Of a stretch of DNA of 64,000 nucleotides, positions 15,741 through 24,436 are shown one piece after another (position 1 is the stretch's first letter; each line of letters starts with the position of its first letter). Origin of the DNA: Burkholderiales bacterium. Lineage in GTDB: Bacteria; Pseudomonadota; Gammaproteobacteria; Burkholderiales; Burkholderiaceae_C. The notes beneath the pieces were generated by a model that made no database searches, was not told the origin of the DNA, and saw nothing but the letters and a program-made list of their open reading frames with translations. The stretch lies in assembly GCA_016213325.1 (NCBI GenBank), contig JACRAY010000032.1, positions 37,582-101,581 of the forward strand, given 5' to 3'. Both the position numbers and the translations under genes were made by a program.

Positions 15741-16465
15741 CAGAATTTCTCCATCCAGGGTCGCAGGTCCAGCTCGTGCGTCCACGCGTCGCGCGGCTGC
15801 AGGTGGAGCATCCAGTAGGCGTCGGCGATGTGGTCCGGGTCGAGGATGCCGTCCTGGTCCTTCAGCGCGTAGCGCTGCGGGAAGTTGGTGCGGATGAACT
15901 CGGTGTCGATCGCGCCGTCGATGATGGTGTGCGCCACGTGGATGCCTTTGGGCCCCAGTTCGCGTGCCATGCTCTGGGCCAGTGCGCGCAGCGCGTGCTT
16001 GGCGCCGGCAAAGGCCGCAAAGCCGGCCGAACCGCGCAGCGACGCAGTGGCGCCCGTGAACAGCATCGTGCCCTTGCCGCGCGGCGCCATGCGCTTCGCC
16101 GCTTCGCGTGCCGTGAGGAAGCCGGCGAAGCACGCCATCTCCCAGATCTTGAAATACTTGCGCGCGCTCTCTTCGAGCACCGAAGACTGCACGTTGGCGC
16201 CGATGTTGAACACGAAGACCTCGATGGGGCCGATGTCGCGCTCGACCTGCTCGATGAGCGCCACGACTTCTTCTTCCTTGCGCGCGTCCGAGGCGAAGCC
16301 GTGCGCTTCGCCGCCGTCCGCGCGAACCTGCTCCAGCAGCGGCTGCAGCTTGTCGAGGTTGCGGCGGGTACAGCACACGGTGTAGCCGCCACGCGCGAAG
16401 CGCCGCGCGATGGCACCGCCGGTGGCGTCGCCGGCGCCGATCACGAGAGCTACCGGTTGCGGCAT
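15740..16465 (-). CDS. SDR-family protein lacking the catalytic tyrosine
   Basis: The protein has 241 residues. The cofactor loop is atypical (VIGAGDATGGAIARRFA, residues 8-24) and the active-site segment reads GFAAFAGAKHALRAL, so the usual YxxxK is FxxxK. Serine is present in ATASLRGSAG. The lysine and the fold are retained but the acid/base tyrosine is absent, so dehydrogenase chemistry is doubtful unless another residue substitutes. The gene's last base is also the first base of the next start, so it is in the same operon. Confidence 0.82.
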   Translation of the reverse strand: MPQPVALVIGAGDATGGAIARRFARGGYTVCCTRRNLDKLQPLLEQVRADGGEAHGFASDARKEEEVVALIEQVERDIGPIEVFVFNIGANVQSSVLEESARKYFKIWEMACFAGFLTAREAAKRMAPRGKGTMLFTGATASLRGSAGFAAFAGAKHALRALAQSMARELGPKGIHVAHTIIDGAIDTEFIRTNFPQRYALKDQDGILDPDHIADAYWMLHLQPRDAWTHELDLRPWMEKF

Positions 16466-16469
16466 CGCG

Positions 16470-17282
16470 TCACTCCTTGAAGTACATGAGCTGCGTGGTG
16501 CTGGCCAGCAGCTCGCCGGACTGGTTCCACAGCAGGCCTTCCTGGTCGAGGTAGCCGTGGCGGAAGCCCTGTCCCTGCGCCTGCGCCAGCAGGAAGCCGC
16601 TGCCGGTCGATTGCAGCACGGCCGTGTCGGCGTGGAAGTACACCGTCATCGTCACCGTGCCCAGCGCCACCTGCGTCGCGCGCCGCAGCCACAGGCGCGG
16701 GAAGAAGTTGTCGGCCATCGCGGTGAGCGACACGAAGTCGACGGGACGCTCGGGCGCATCGCGCAGCCACAGTCGCGTGCGGCTGTGGCCGCTGTCCTGC
16801 CCTTTCCATTCGCGCGGGAGGTCGCCTTCGATGAAGCGGCGCTCGTAGCGTTCGAGCCAGGCCACGGGCCGGTGCGGCAGCGGCTGGCGCGGCACGTCGG
16901 ACGGCTCGGGCACCTGCGGCATGGCGGCTTCGACGAGGCCCCAGGTTTCGCGCCGGCTCGCGGTCATCAGCGTGGCGGTGGTCACCACTTCGCCTTGCTG
17001 CAGCATGCGCACCATCCAGTGCTGGGTGGAGCGGTTGGTGCGCGCCGGTACGGCTTCGATGGTGAACTCGCCTTCGGCCACGGCGGCGGCGAAGTTGACG
17101 GTAAATGCGACCGGCTCGCCCTGCCGTGCGGGATGCTGCAGCACCGCCTGGATCATCTGCGCGGCGGTGATGCCGCCGTACGGGCCGATGAAGTTGGCAT
17201 AGGCAGCACTGGTGCGCCCGAGAAAGCTGCCGTCGGGCTGCTGTGCCAACGCGATCGCTTCGTCGAACGCGTGGGCGCTCAT
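16470..17282 (-). CDS. TesB-like double-hotdog acyl-CoA thioesterase
   Basis: The protein has 270 residues. The start FLGRTSAAYANFIGPYGGITAAQM and the segments RTNRSTQHWMVRMLQQGEVV and TMTVYFHADTAVL correspond to two fused hotdog folds of the TesB/acyl-CoA thioesterase-like family. It would hydrolyse acyl-CoA to free acid and CoA. The ATG at 17280-17282 overlaps the stop of the upstream hydrolase. It ends four bases before the SDR start. Confidence 0.82.
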   Translation of the reverse strand: MSAHAFDEAIALAQQPDGSFLGRTSAAYANFIGPYGGITAAQMIQAVLQHPARQGEPVAFTVNFAAAVAEGEFTIEAVPARTNRSTQHWMVRMLQQGEVVTTATLMTASRRETWGLVEAAMPQVPEPSDVPRQPLPHRPVAWLERYERRFIEGDLPREWKGQDSGHSRTRLWLRDAPERPVDFVSLTAMADNFFPRLWLRRATQVALGTVTMTVYFHADTAVLQSTGSGFLLAQAQGQGFRHGYLDQEGLLWNQSGELLASTTQLMYFKE

Positions 17283-18139
17283 GCTGCGGCCGTGCCGAAG
17301 CCGCCGAGCCACTTCGCCATGCGCGGCCACAGCTTGTCGTGCTGGTCGCTGCGGAAGGGACCGAAGTGGCCGATACGGCGCACCTGCAGTTCGGCCGGTT
17401 CGACCCGTTCCACCTGGCGCGGCGCGTTCTCGTAGAGATCGAGCAGGCTGTGCGTGCCGCGCAGCGTCATCAGTTCGTCGTCGGCGATGGACACGGCAAC
17501 CACCGGGAAGCGGGCGCGCGCATAGAGCCGGCGCACCGGCTCGCCTTCGGCACCCACGCTGTACTTCGGGTTCAGGCACCACTTGCGCCATTGCATGACC
17601 ACGCCGGTGGGCAGGTCGCCCACCTTGCGCATCTTGCGGCCGGGAAAGTAGCCGAACAGCTTGACCGCCACGGGCACCGCGACGTACCAGAAGTACAGCA
17701 CCATGCGCTTCAACTGCGGCGCGTTCTCGCGCCAGTAGCCGCTGCCCGCGGCAACGCTGAGCATGCCGCTCACCTTGTGCTGGTTGGCCAGCAGGCCCGG
17801 CAGCTGCGCGCCGAGGCTGTGGCCCAGCAGGTAGAGCGGCGCATCGGGCTGCGCTGCGTGGGCGTGGTCGATGGCGGCTTCGTAGTCGCGCGTCCAGTCG
17901 AACAGGTCGGCCCGGTAACCCCTGAGGCTTGCGGGCGCGGAATCGCCCGAGCCGCGGTAGTCGAAGGTGGTGACGCGCCAGCCTTCGCGCGACAGCCATT
18001 CGGCGAAGTTGGCGTAGTACTCCTGGCGCACGCCCATGGCGCCGCCGATGACGACACTGCCCCTGGCGTCCTGCGCCGGTTCGTAGCTGCGGGCGGCCAG
18101 TTGCGTGCCGTCTGCCGAAGTCAGTGTTTCCGCTCTCAT
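17279..18139 (-). CDS. Alpha/beta hydrolase (serine aminopeptidase S33-like, COG4757 type)
   Basis: The protein has 286 residues. The oxyanion region TTFDYRGSGDSAP, the nucleophile elbow LLGHSLGAQLPG, an acid candidate in SIADDELMT and the C-terminal histidine in RRIGHFGPFR form a convincing triad. The last motif (IGHFGPFR) is a mark of the COG4757 group. It is cytoplasmic, with an unknown ester, thioester or lactone substrate. It precedes the thioesterase with a four-base overlap and follows the thiolase terminator, so it may start its own transcript. Confidence 0.82.
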   Translation of the reverse strand: MRAETLTSADGTQLAARSYEPAQDARGSVVIGGAMGVRQEYYANFAEWLSREGWRVTTFDYRGSGDSAPASLRGYRADLFDWTRDYEAAIDHAHAAQPDAPLYLLGHSLGAQLPGLLANQHKVSGMLSVAAGSGYWRENAPQLKRMVLYFWYVAVPVAVKLFGYFPGRKMRKVGDLPTGVVMQWRKWCLNPKYSVGAEGEPVRRLYARARFPVVAVSIADDELMTLRGTHSLLDLYENAPRQVERVEPAELQVRRIGHFGPFRSDQHDKLWPRMAKWLGGFGTAAA

Positions 18140-18163
18140 GATCGTCCCTCAAAATCCGAAAGA

Positions 18164-18186
18164 CAAGCCCGCGGCCAGCGGGCTTG
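18164..18186 (-). terminator. Hairpin terminator between thiolase and hydrolase genes
   Basis: The stem CAAGCCCGC-GGCCA-GCGGGCTTG has nine paired bases and lies 13 bases beyond the thiolase stop. On the minus strand it is followed by TCTTTCGGATTTT; on the plus strand by TTTT. It is likely to reduce read-through from the thiolase gene into the following operon. Confidence 0.65.
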
Positions 18187-18198
18187 TTTTCACCTTGC

Positions 18199-19407
18199 TT
18201 ACACCCGTTCGAAAATCCCCGCTGCGCCCTGCCCCATGCCCACGCACATGGTGACCATGCCGTACTTCAGATTCTTGCGTTTCAGCGCGTGCACGACTGT
18301 CGCCGACCGGATAGCCCCGGTGGCGCCAAGGGGGTGGCCGAGCGCGATGGCACCGCCCATCGGGTTGACCTTGGCGGGGTCGAGCCCCAGCGTGTTCATG
18401 ACGGCGATCGACTGCGCGGCAAACGCTTCGTTGAGCTCGATCCAGTCGAGGTCTTCCTGCCGGAGCCCCGCGTTCTTCAGCGCGGCCGGGATCGCCTCGA
18501 TGGGGCCGATGCCCATGATGTGCGGCGGCACGCCGCGGCTGGCGTAGCTGACGAAGCGCGCCAGCGGGGTGAGGTTGTAGCGCTTGAGTGCCGCCTCGCT
18601 GACGAGGATCAGGGCACCGGCGCCGTCCGAAGTCTGCGAGCTGTTGCCCGCGGTCACGCTGCCGCGCGCGGCGAACACCGCCCGCAGCTTTCCGAGCGCT
18701 TCCACCGTCGTGTCGGGCCGTGCTCCCTCGTCGATGCTGACCTTGCGTTTCGTGACTTCGACCTCGGCCGCTTCGAGGTCCACCGAGCGTTCGGCGATCT
18801 CCACTTCGGTCATCTCGTTGGCGAACTCGCCGGCCTTCATGGCGGCAATCGCCTTCATGTGCGAGCGGTAGGCGAATTCGTCCTGCGCTTCGCGGCCGAC
18901 CTTCCATTGCTGCGCGACCTTCTCGGCCGTGAGGCCCATGCCGTAGGCGATGCCGTAGCTTTCGATGTCGTCGGGGTTGCTGAACACAGTGGGCGAGAGC
19001 GACGGCGAGTTGCCCATCATCGGCACCATGCTCATGCTCTCGGTGCCGCCCGCGATCATCACGTCGGCTTCGCCCACGCGGATGCGGTCGGCGGCCATCT
19101 GCACCGCCGACAGGCCCGACGCGCAGAAGCGGTTGACGGTGATGCCGCCCACGCTCTTGGGCAGTCCTGCCAGCACCGCGCCGATGCGCGCGACGTTGAG
19201 CCCCTGCGAGGCTTCCGGGATGGCGCAGCCGGCGATCACGTCTTCGACCGCGGCCGCATCGAGCCCGGGCACCTGCGCCATGGCCGAGCGCAGCACGGTG
19301 GCCAGCAGGTCGTCGGGCCGGGTATTGCGGAAGTAGCCCTTGTGCGAGCGGCCGATGGGGGTGCGGGTGGCGGCGACGATGTAGGCGTCTTGGATTTGCT
19401 TGGCCAT
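18199..19407 (-). CDS. Acetyl-CoA C-acyltransferase (thiolase, FadA/FadI-like)
   Basis: The protein has 402 residues with all thiolase active-site elements: nucleophilic cysteine in NRFCASGLSAV (about residue 90), NEAFAAQ, GHPLGATGA with the catalytic histidine, and the second cysteine in CVGMGQGAA near the C-terminus. It cleaves 3-ketoacyl-CoA in the last step of beta-oxidation. It should form the trifunctional complex with the FadN-type protein encoded 330 bases upstream; a DUF559 fragment bounded by repeats lies in between. Confidence 0.93.
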   Translation of the reverse strand: MAKQIQDAYIVAATRTPIGRSHKGYFRNTRPDDLLATVLRSAMAQVPGLDAAAVEDVIAGCAIPEASQGLNVARIGAVLAGLPKSVGGITVNRFCASGLSAVQMAADRIRVGEADVMIAGGTESMSMVPMMGNSPSLSPTVFSNPDDIESYGIAYGMGLTAEKVAQQWKVGREAQDEFAYRSHMKAIAAMKAGEFANEMTEVEIAERSVDLEAAEVEVTKRKVSIDEGARPDTTVEALGKLRAVFAARGSVTAGNSSQTSDGAGALILVSEAALKRYNLTPLARFVSYASRGVPPHIMGIGPIEAIPAALKNAGLRQEDLDWIELNEAFAAQSIAVMNTLGLDPAKVNPMGGAIALGHPLGATGAIRSATVVHALKRKNLKYGMVTMCVGMGQGAAGIFERV

Positions 19408-19410
19408 TTG

Positions 19411-19638
19411 CTAGCTCCTGGTATTCGGTAGTTCCTCCCTCTCCCGCTTGCGGGAGAGGGTTGGGGTGAGGGCCTCCGCGACCTGCCGGATCTTCTCCAT
19501 CACCGCATCTGTCTCATTCAACACTTCGTGATTCCAGAAACGCAGCGTCTGGAATCCTGCTTGCTTCATCGCGGCTTCCCGCCGCGCGTCGTAGGCCAGC
19601 TGCTCGACGTGCTGGCCACCGTCGATTGCGATCACCAA
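19411..19638 (-). pseudogene. Truncated DUF559 (Vsr-like fold) protein fragment
   Basis: The readable part matches only the C-terminal half of DUF559 proteins: CLEIGLVIAIDGGQH, YDARREAAMKQAGFQ and LRFWNHEVL. The N-terminal half is missing and the frame upstream runs into a palindromic repeat. The last 20 residues (TPTLSRKREREELP) are simply translation of the other repeat copy. Intact DUF559 proteins are small endonuclease-like proteins of unknown role. This copy is almost certainly dead. Confidence 0.75.
19437..19472. repeat. REP-like palindrome, left copy
   Basis: The palindrome CCCTCTCCCGC-TT-GCGGGAGAGGG plus GGGGTGAGGG makes a 36-base unit. An inverted copy with two or three differences is found at 19685-19720, so the DUF559 fragment is bracketed by inverted repeats. 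Confidence 0.8.
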
Positions 19639-19684
19639 GCCGATCTCGAGGCAGGATCCGTCCGGCCCTGCCGCAGGGCACGAG

Positions 19685-19720
19685 CCCTCACCCCTGCCCT
19701 CTCCCGCAAGCGGGAGAGGG
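19685..19720. repeat. REP-like palindrome, right copy (inverted)
   Basis: The 36-base unit is the reverse complement of that at 19437-19472 with about two changes. It begins 17 bases beyond the stop of the downstream FadN-type gene and could also act as its transcript end. Confidence 0.8.
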
Positions 19721-19737
19721 AGCCGCTCTTTTCCACG

Positions 19738-22137
19738 TCAGTTCCTCACCGGCTTGCCGGTATTCAACATCCCCAGAATCCGCTCCTGCGTCTTCGGGTG
19801 CTGCACCAGCTCGCAGAAGGCCTGCCGCTCCAGCGCCATCAGGTACTCCTCGGTCACCAGCGTGTTCGCATCGACGTCGCCGCCCGTCACCACATTCGCA
19901 ATCAGCGAAGCGATGCGAAAATCGTGCGAGCTGATGAAGCCGCCGTCGCGCATGTTCACCAGTTGCCCCTGGATCGTGGCCTTCGCATTGCGCCCGGCCA
20001 CCGGGAACTGCCGCTTGTGCGGCGGGCGGTAGCCGGCCACGAACAGCGCCTTCGCCTGCTGGATCGCCACGTACAGAAGCTCGTCCTTGTTCGGCACGAT
20101 GACGTCGCTGTCCAGCAGCCAGCCGAGCTTGCGCGACTCGATGGCGCTGGTGCCGACCTTGGCCATCGCGGCGGCCGTGAAGCCTTCGCTCACGAACTTC
20201 AGCAGGTCCTTGTCGGTGCTGGCCGCGGAATTCTCGGCCGCACGGCGCGCGATGTAAGTGAGGCCACCGGCACCGGGCACCAGGCCCACCCCCACTTCGA
20301 CCAGGCCGATGTAGCTTTCCATGGCGACCACGCGCAACGCGGAGTGCACCGCCACCTCGCAGCCGCCGCCCAGCGCCATGCCGCGGATCGCGGAGACCAC
20401 CGGCACGCCCGCATAGCGCATGCGCAGCATGGTCTGCTGCATGAAGCCTTCGGCCTCGTCGATCGCACTCACGCCGACCGCCATGTAGGCCGGCAGCATC
20501 GCCTGCAGGTCCGCGCCCACGCTGAAAGGTTCGTCGCCCGACCAGATCACGAGGCCCTGGTACTCCTTCTCCGCCAGGTCGATCGCCTGCATCAGGCCTT
20601 CGCACACCCCGGGGCTGATCGCATGCATCTTGGTCTTGATGCTCGCCAGCAGCACTTCGTCATCCAGCGTCCACAGGCGGATGCTGTCGTCCTCGTGCAC
20701 GGTCTTGCCGGCCGACTCGAAAGGCACGCCCGCTTCGCCGCGCAGCGTTTCGGGGAACAGCTGGCGGCCATAGACCGGCAGTTCACGCCGCGGCTCGAAG
20801 CGCTGCGCCGTCGGGTTCCACGAACCCTGCGCCGTGTGCACGCCACCAGCGTCCGCCACCGGGCCCTTCACCACCCAGTCGGGCAGCGGCGCCTTCGACA
20901 GCGTCTTGCCCATCTCGATGTCTTCGGCGATCCACTGCGCCACCTGCAGCCAGCCGGCCTCCTGCCACAGCTCGAAGGGGCCCTGCTTCATGCCGAAGCC
21001 CCAGCGCAGGGCCAGGTCGACGTCGCGTGCGGTCTCCGCGATGGTGGCCAGATGCACGGCCGCATAGTGGAAACCGTTGCGTAAGATCGCCCAGAGGAAC
21101 TGGCCTTGTGGGCCGGTGCTCTCGCGCAGCAGTTTCAGCCGCTGCGCTGCAGGCTTCTTGAGCATGCGGGCATAAACTTCATCGGACTTCTCGCCCGCGG
21201 GGACATAGTCCTTCTTGTCCAGGTCGAAGCGCAGGATGTCGCGCCCGGACTTCTTGAAGAAGCCGGCCTTGGACTTCTGGCCCAGGTTGCCCATCTCCAG
21301 CAGCGTCTTCAGCACTTCCGGCGTGCCGAAGCTCGCGTAGAACGGGTCGCTCTTCTCGTCCAGGTTGTCCTGCAGCGTCTTGATGACGTGCGCCATCGTG
21401 TCCAGCCCCACCACGTCGGCCGTGCGGAAGGTGCCACTGGACGCGCGCCCCATCTTCTTGCCGGTGAGGTCGTCGACCACGTCGTAGGTCAGGCCGAACT
21501 TCTCCACCTCGCGCATGGTGCCCAGCATGCCGGCGATGCCGACGCGGTTGGCGATGAAGTTGGGCGTGTCCTTGGCGCGCACCACGCCCTTGCCCAGCCC
21601 GCTGGTGACGAAGGTTTCCAGGTCGTCCAGGATCTGCGGGTTGCTGGTGGGCGTGGCGATCAGCTCCACCAGGTACATGTAGCGCGGCGGGTTGAAGAAG
21701 TGGATGCCGCAAAAGCGTGGCTTGATCGCGTCGGGCAGCGCTTCGGACAGCTTGGTGATCGACAGGCCCGAGGTGTTCGACGCCACGATCGCATGCGGCG
21801 CGATGTGCGGCGCGATCTTCTGGTACAGGTCGAGCTTCCAGTCCATGCGCTCGGCAATGGCCTCGATGATGAGGTCGCAGTCTTTCAACTGCGCCATGTG
21901 CTCTTCGTAGTTCGCCTGCCCTATCAGCGCGGCGTCCTCCGCCACGCCCAGCGGCGACGGCTTGAGCTTCTTCAGGTTGTCGACCGCCTTGGTGACGATG
22001 CCGTTCTTCGGCCCTTCCTTGGCGGGCAGGTCGAACAGCACCACCGGCACCTTGACGTTGACCAGGTGCGCGGCGATCTGGGCACCCATCACCCCGGCGC
22101 CCAGCACGGCGACCTTCCTCACCTGGAATCGGCTCAT
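19738..22137 (-). CDS. 3-hydroxyacyl-CoA dehydrogenase/enoyl-CoA hydratase fusion (FadN/FadB type)
   Basis: The protein has 799 residues. The NAD-binding dehydrogenase comes first (KVAVLGAGVMGAQIAAHL, then SNTSGLSITKLSEAL, GIHFFNPP with the catalytic histidine), and the crotonase domain comes last (about residues 450-700, with GADLQAMLPAYM and MALGGGCEVAVHSAL). This order is that of Bacillus FadN, not of E. coli FadB. It carries out hydration and NAD-dependent oxidation in beta-oxidation with the adjacent thiolase. MSRF is chosen as start because it has an AAAGGG ribosome site and matches the domain start; an ATG at 22215 overlapping the DUF2147 stop would add 26 residues. Confidence 0.92.
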   Translation of the reverse strand: MSRFQVRKVAVLGAGVMGAQIAAHLVNVKVPVVLFDLPAKEGPKNGIVTKAVDNLKKLKPSPLGVAEDAALIGQANYEEHMAQLKDCDLIIEAIAERMDWKLDLYQKIAPHIAPHAIVASNTSGLSITKLSEALPDAIKPRFCGIHFFNPPRYMYLVELIATPTSNPQILDDLETFVTSGLGKGVVRAKDTPNFIANRVGIAGMLGTMREVEKFGLTYDVVDDLTGKKMGRASSGTFRTADVVGLDTMAHVIKTLQDNLDEKSDPFYASFGTPEVLKTLLEMGNLGQKSKAGFFKKSGRDILRFDLDKKDYVPAGEKSDEVYARMLKKPAAQRLKLLRESTGPQGQFLWAILRNGFHYAAVHLATIAETARDVDLALRWGFGMKQGPFELWQEAGWLQVAQWIAEDIEMGKTLSKAPLPDWVVKGPVADAGGVHTAQGSWNPTAQRFEPRRELPVYGRQLFPETLRGEAGVPFESAGKTVHEDDSIRLWTLDDEVLLASIKTKMHAISPGVCEGLMQAIDLAEKEYQGLVIWSGDEPFSVGADLQAMLPAYMAVGVSAIDEAEGFMQQTMLRMRYAGVPVVSAIRGMALGGGCEVAVHSALRVVAMESYIGLVEVGVGLVPGAGGLTYIARRAAENSAASTDKDLLKFVSEGFTAAAMAKVGTSAIESRKLGWLLDSDVIVPNKDELLYVAIQQAKALFVAGYRPPHKRQFPVAGRNAKATIQGQLVNMRDGGFISSHDFRIASLIANVVTGGDVDANTLVTEEYLMALERQAFCELVQHPKTQERILGMLNTGKPVRN

Positions 22138-22211
22138 GGTCTTCGCCCTTTCAGTGTTGGCGCCTGCGGCGCTGCCTGCTGCATCTTGCCTGTACATCGT
22201 GTCTCTCGCGT

Positions 22212-22640
22212 TCATTGCACCCGCACCCAGGTCTGCGTGCGGCCGAAGGGGCCGAACGAGCCGCGCACTTCCAGCTTCTTGCCGGCTTCTACCGGCGTGA
22301 GCCGCAGCGTGTATTCCTTGCCGTTCTCGGGGTCCAGGATCCTGCCGCCTTCCCACACGTCCTTGCCTTCGGCCTTCTTCGCGCCGCGGATGATCTCCAG
22401 CCCGTCCATCGGCTTGTCCTTGCGCTCGTCCCTGCACTCGACGCATACGGCGTCGGGCTTGGCGTTACTGGCCAGGCGCTTTTCGACCTTGCCGCTCAGC
22501 ACACCGCCGTTGTCGACGATGCGGATGGCGGCCTTGGCTTCGCCGGTCTTGTCGTCGATGTTGTGCCACAGGCCGACCGGCGTCGCCTGCGCGTACGCCG
22601 TGCCCGCCGCCAGCAGGGCCATGAGGACCAGCGCCCTCAT
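22212..22640 (-). CDS. DUF2147 exported protein
   Basis: The protein has 142 residues with a signal peptide over residues 1-18 (cleavage after AYA). The DUF2147 core is a beta-rich domain seen as VGLWHNIDDKTGEAKAAIRI at the start and WEGGRILDPENGKEYTLRL in the middle; VCVECRDE gives two close cysteines. The function is unknown, though relatives lie in lipid-metabolism loci. It overlaps the acyl-CoA dehydrogenase gene by four bases, so it is a true member of this operon. Confidence 0.85.
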   Translation of the reverse strand: MRALVLMALLAAGTAYAQATPVGLWHNIDDKTGEAKAAIRIVDNGGVLSGKVEKRLASNAKPDAVCVECRDERKDKPMDGLEIIRGAKKAEGKDVWEGGRILDPENGKEYTLRLTPVEAGKKLEVRGSFGPFGRTQTWVRVQ

Positions 22641-24433
22641 GCCAGGGCTTCCTCGGTGTCCAGCAGGTTCTTCACGCCGGCGCGCGCGGTGCGCATCAGC
22701 GTGGCCGTTTCGGGGAACAGGCGCGCGAAGTAGAAACGCGCGGTCTGCAGCTTGGCCTGGTAGAACGGGTCGGTGTTGCCGGACTCGATCTCGCGCAGCG
22801 CCACCTGCGCCATGCGCGCCCAGAAATAGCCGAACACCAGGTGGCCCAGCACGCGCAGGTAGTCCACCGCCGCGGCACCCACTTCGTCGGCGTCCTGGAA
22901 CGCCTTGAAGCCCAGCTCGGTGGTGAACTTGGTCATCTGGTCGCCCAGCATCGCCACCGGGTTGATGAACTCGGCCATCTTCTCGTTGACGCCCTCTTCC
23001 TCCACCAGCTGCGCCACCAGCTTGCCGAACTTCCTGAGCGTGGCGCCGTTGTTGCCCAGCACCTTGCGGCCCAGCAGGTCGAGCGACTGCACGGTGTTCG
23101 TGCCTTCGTAGATCATGTTGATGCGGGCATCGCGCACGAACTGCTCCATGCCCCATTCCTTGATGTAGCCGTGGCCGCCGAACACCTGCATGCACGCCGA
23201 GGTGGCCGTCCAGCCGTTGTCGGTGATGAAGGCTTTGACGATGGGCGTGAGCAGCGCCACCATCTCGGCGCAGTCGGCGCGCACCTTCTCGTCGGGGTGG
23301 TGGATTTCCTTGTCCAGCAGCAACGCGCAGTAGTTGGCGAGCGCCCGGCCGCCTTCGGCATACGCCTTGGCGGTCAGCAGCATCTTGCGCACGTCGGGGT
23401 GCACGATGATCGGGTCGGCCGGCTTGTCCTTGGCCTTCGGGCCGCTCAGGCTGCGCATCTGGATGCGGTCCTTGGCATAGGCCAGCGCGTTCTGGTACGC
23501 CACTTCGGTCAGGCCCAGCGACTGGTTGCCCACGCCCAGGCGCGCCGCGTTCATCATCACGAACATCGCGGGCAGGCCCTTGTTCGGCTGGCCCACCAGC
23601 GTGCCCACGGCGCCGTCCAGCACCAGCTGCGCCGTGGCGTTGCCGTGGATGCCCATCTTGTGCTCGAGGCCGCCGCAGTGGATGGCGTTGCGCTCGCCGA
23701 GCGACCCGTCGGGCAAGATGCGGAACTTGGGCACGATGAACAGGCTGATGCCCTTGCTGCCCTGCGGCGCGTCCGGCAGGCGCGCCAGCACCAGGTGCAC
23801 GATGTTGGCCGCCATGTCGTGCTCGCCGGCGGAGATGAAGATCTTCTGGCCGGTGATGCGGTACGTCCCGTCGGGCTGCGGCTCGGCCTTGGTGCGCAGC
23901 ATGCCGAGGTCGGTGCCGCAGTGCGGCTCGGTCAGGCACATCGTGCCGGTCCACTCGCCCGACACCAGCTTGGGCAGGTATTGCTGCTTCTGCTGGTCGG
24001 TGCCGTGCGCGTGCAGGCACTCGTAGGCACCATGGGACAGGCCGGGGTACATCGTCCACGCCTGGTTCGCGCTGTTGAGCATCTCGAAGAAGTTCTGCCC
24101 CAGCGTGAACGGCAGGCCCTGGCCGCCGAACTCGGGATCGCACGTGAGCGCGGGCCAGCCGCCCTCTACGTACTTGGCGTACGCCTCCTTGAAGCCCTTG
24201 GGCGTGGTGACCTCGTGCGTCGCCTTGTCCAGCGTGCAGCCCTCTTCGTCGCCGCTCACGTTCAGCGGCGCCGTCACTTCGGCCGCGAACTTGCCGCCTT
24301 CTTCCAGCACGGCGTTGATGGTGTCCACGTCGACGTCCTGGTGGCGCGGGATCGCCTTGTATTCGTCGGAGACCTTCAGGAGTTCGTGCAGCACGAATTG
24401 CATGTCGCGCAGGGGTGGGGTGTACGTGGGCAT
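22637..24433 (-). CDS. Acyl-CoA dehydrogenase (DmdC/FadE-like, long form)
   Basis: The protein has 598 residues, the length of the DmdC-like group with an extra C-terminal helical domain. Visible landmarks are MCLTEPHCGTDLGMLRTKA (flavin-binding loop), KIFISAGEHDM, the QVFGGHGYIKEWGMEQ loop and ARINMIYEGTNTVQSLDL, where the glutamate of YEGTN is the usual catalytic base. It oxidises acyl-CoA to enoyl-CoA with FAD and passes electrons to ETF. It is the second gene of the operon, three bases after the TetR gene. Chain length is not predictable. Confidence 0.92.
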   Translation of the reverse strand: MPTYTPPLRDMQFVLHELLKVSDEYKAIPRHQDVDVDTINAVLEEGGKFAAEVTAPLNVSGDEEGCTLDKATHEVTTPKGFKEAYAKYVEGGWPALTCDPEFGGQGLPFTLGQNFFEMLNSANQAWTMYPGLSHGAYECLHAHGTDQQKQQYLPKLVSGEWTGTMCLTEPHCGTDLGMLRTKAEPQPDGTYRITGQKIFISAGEHDMAANIVHLVLARLPDAPQGSKGISLFIVPKFRILPDGSLGERNAIHCGGLEHKMGIHGNATAQLVLDGAVGTLVGQPNKGLPAMFVMMNAARLGVGNQSLGLTEVAYQNALAYAKDRIQMRSLSGPKAKDKPADPIIVHPDVRKMLLTAKAYAEGGRALANYCALLLDKEIHHPDEKVRADCAEMVALLTPIVKAFITDNGWTATSACMQVFGGHGYIKEWGMEQFVRDARINMIYEGTNTVQSLDLLGRKVLGNNGATLRKFGKLVAQLVEEEGVNEKMAEFINPVAMLGDQMTKFTTELGFKAFQDADEVGAAAVDYLRVLGHLVFGYFWARMAQVALREIESGNTDPFYQAKLQTARFYFARLFPETATLMRTARAGVKNLLDTEEALA

Positions 24434-24436
24434 GGG

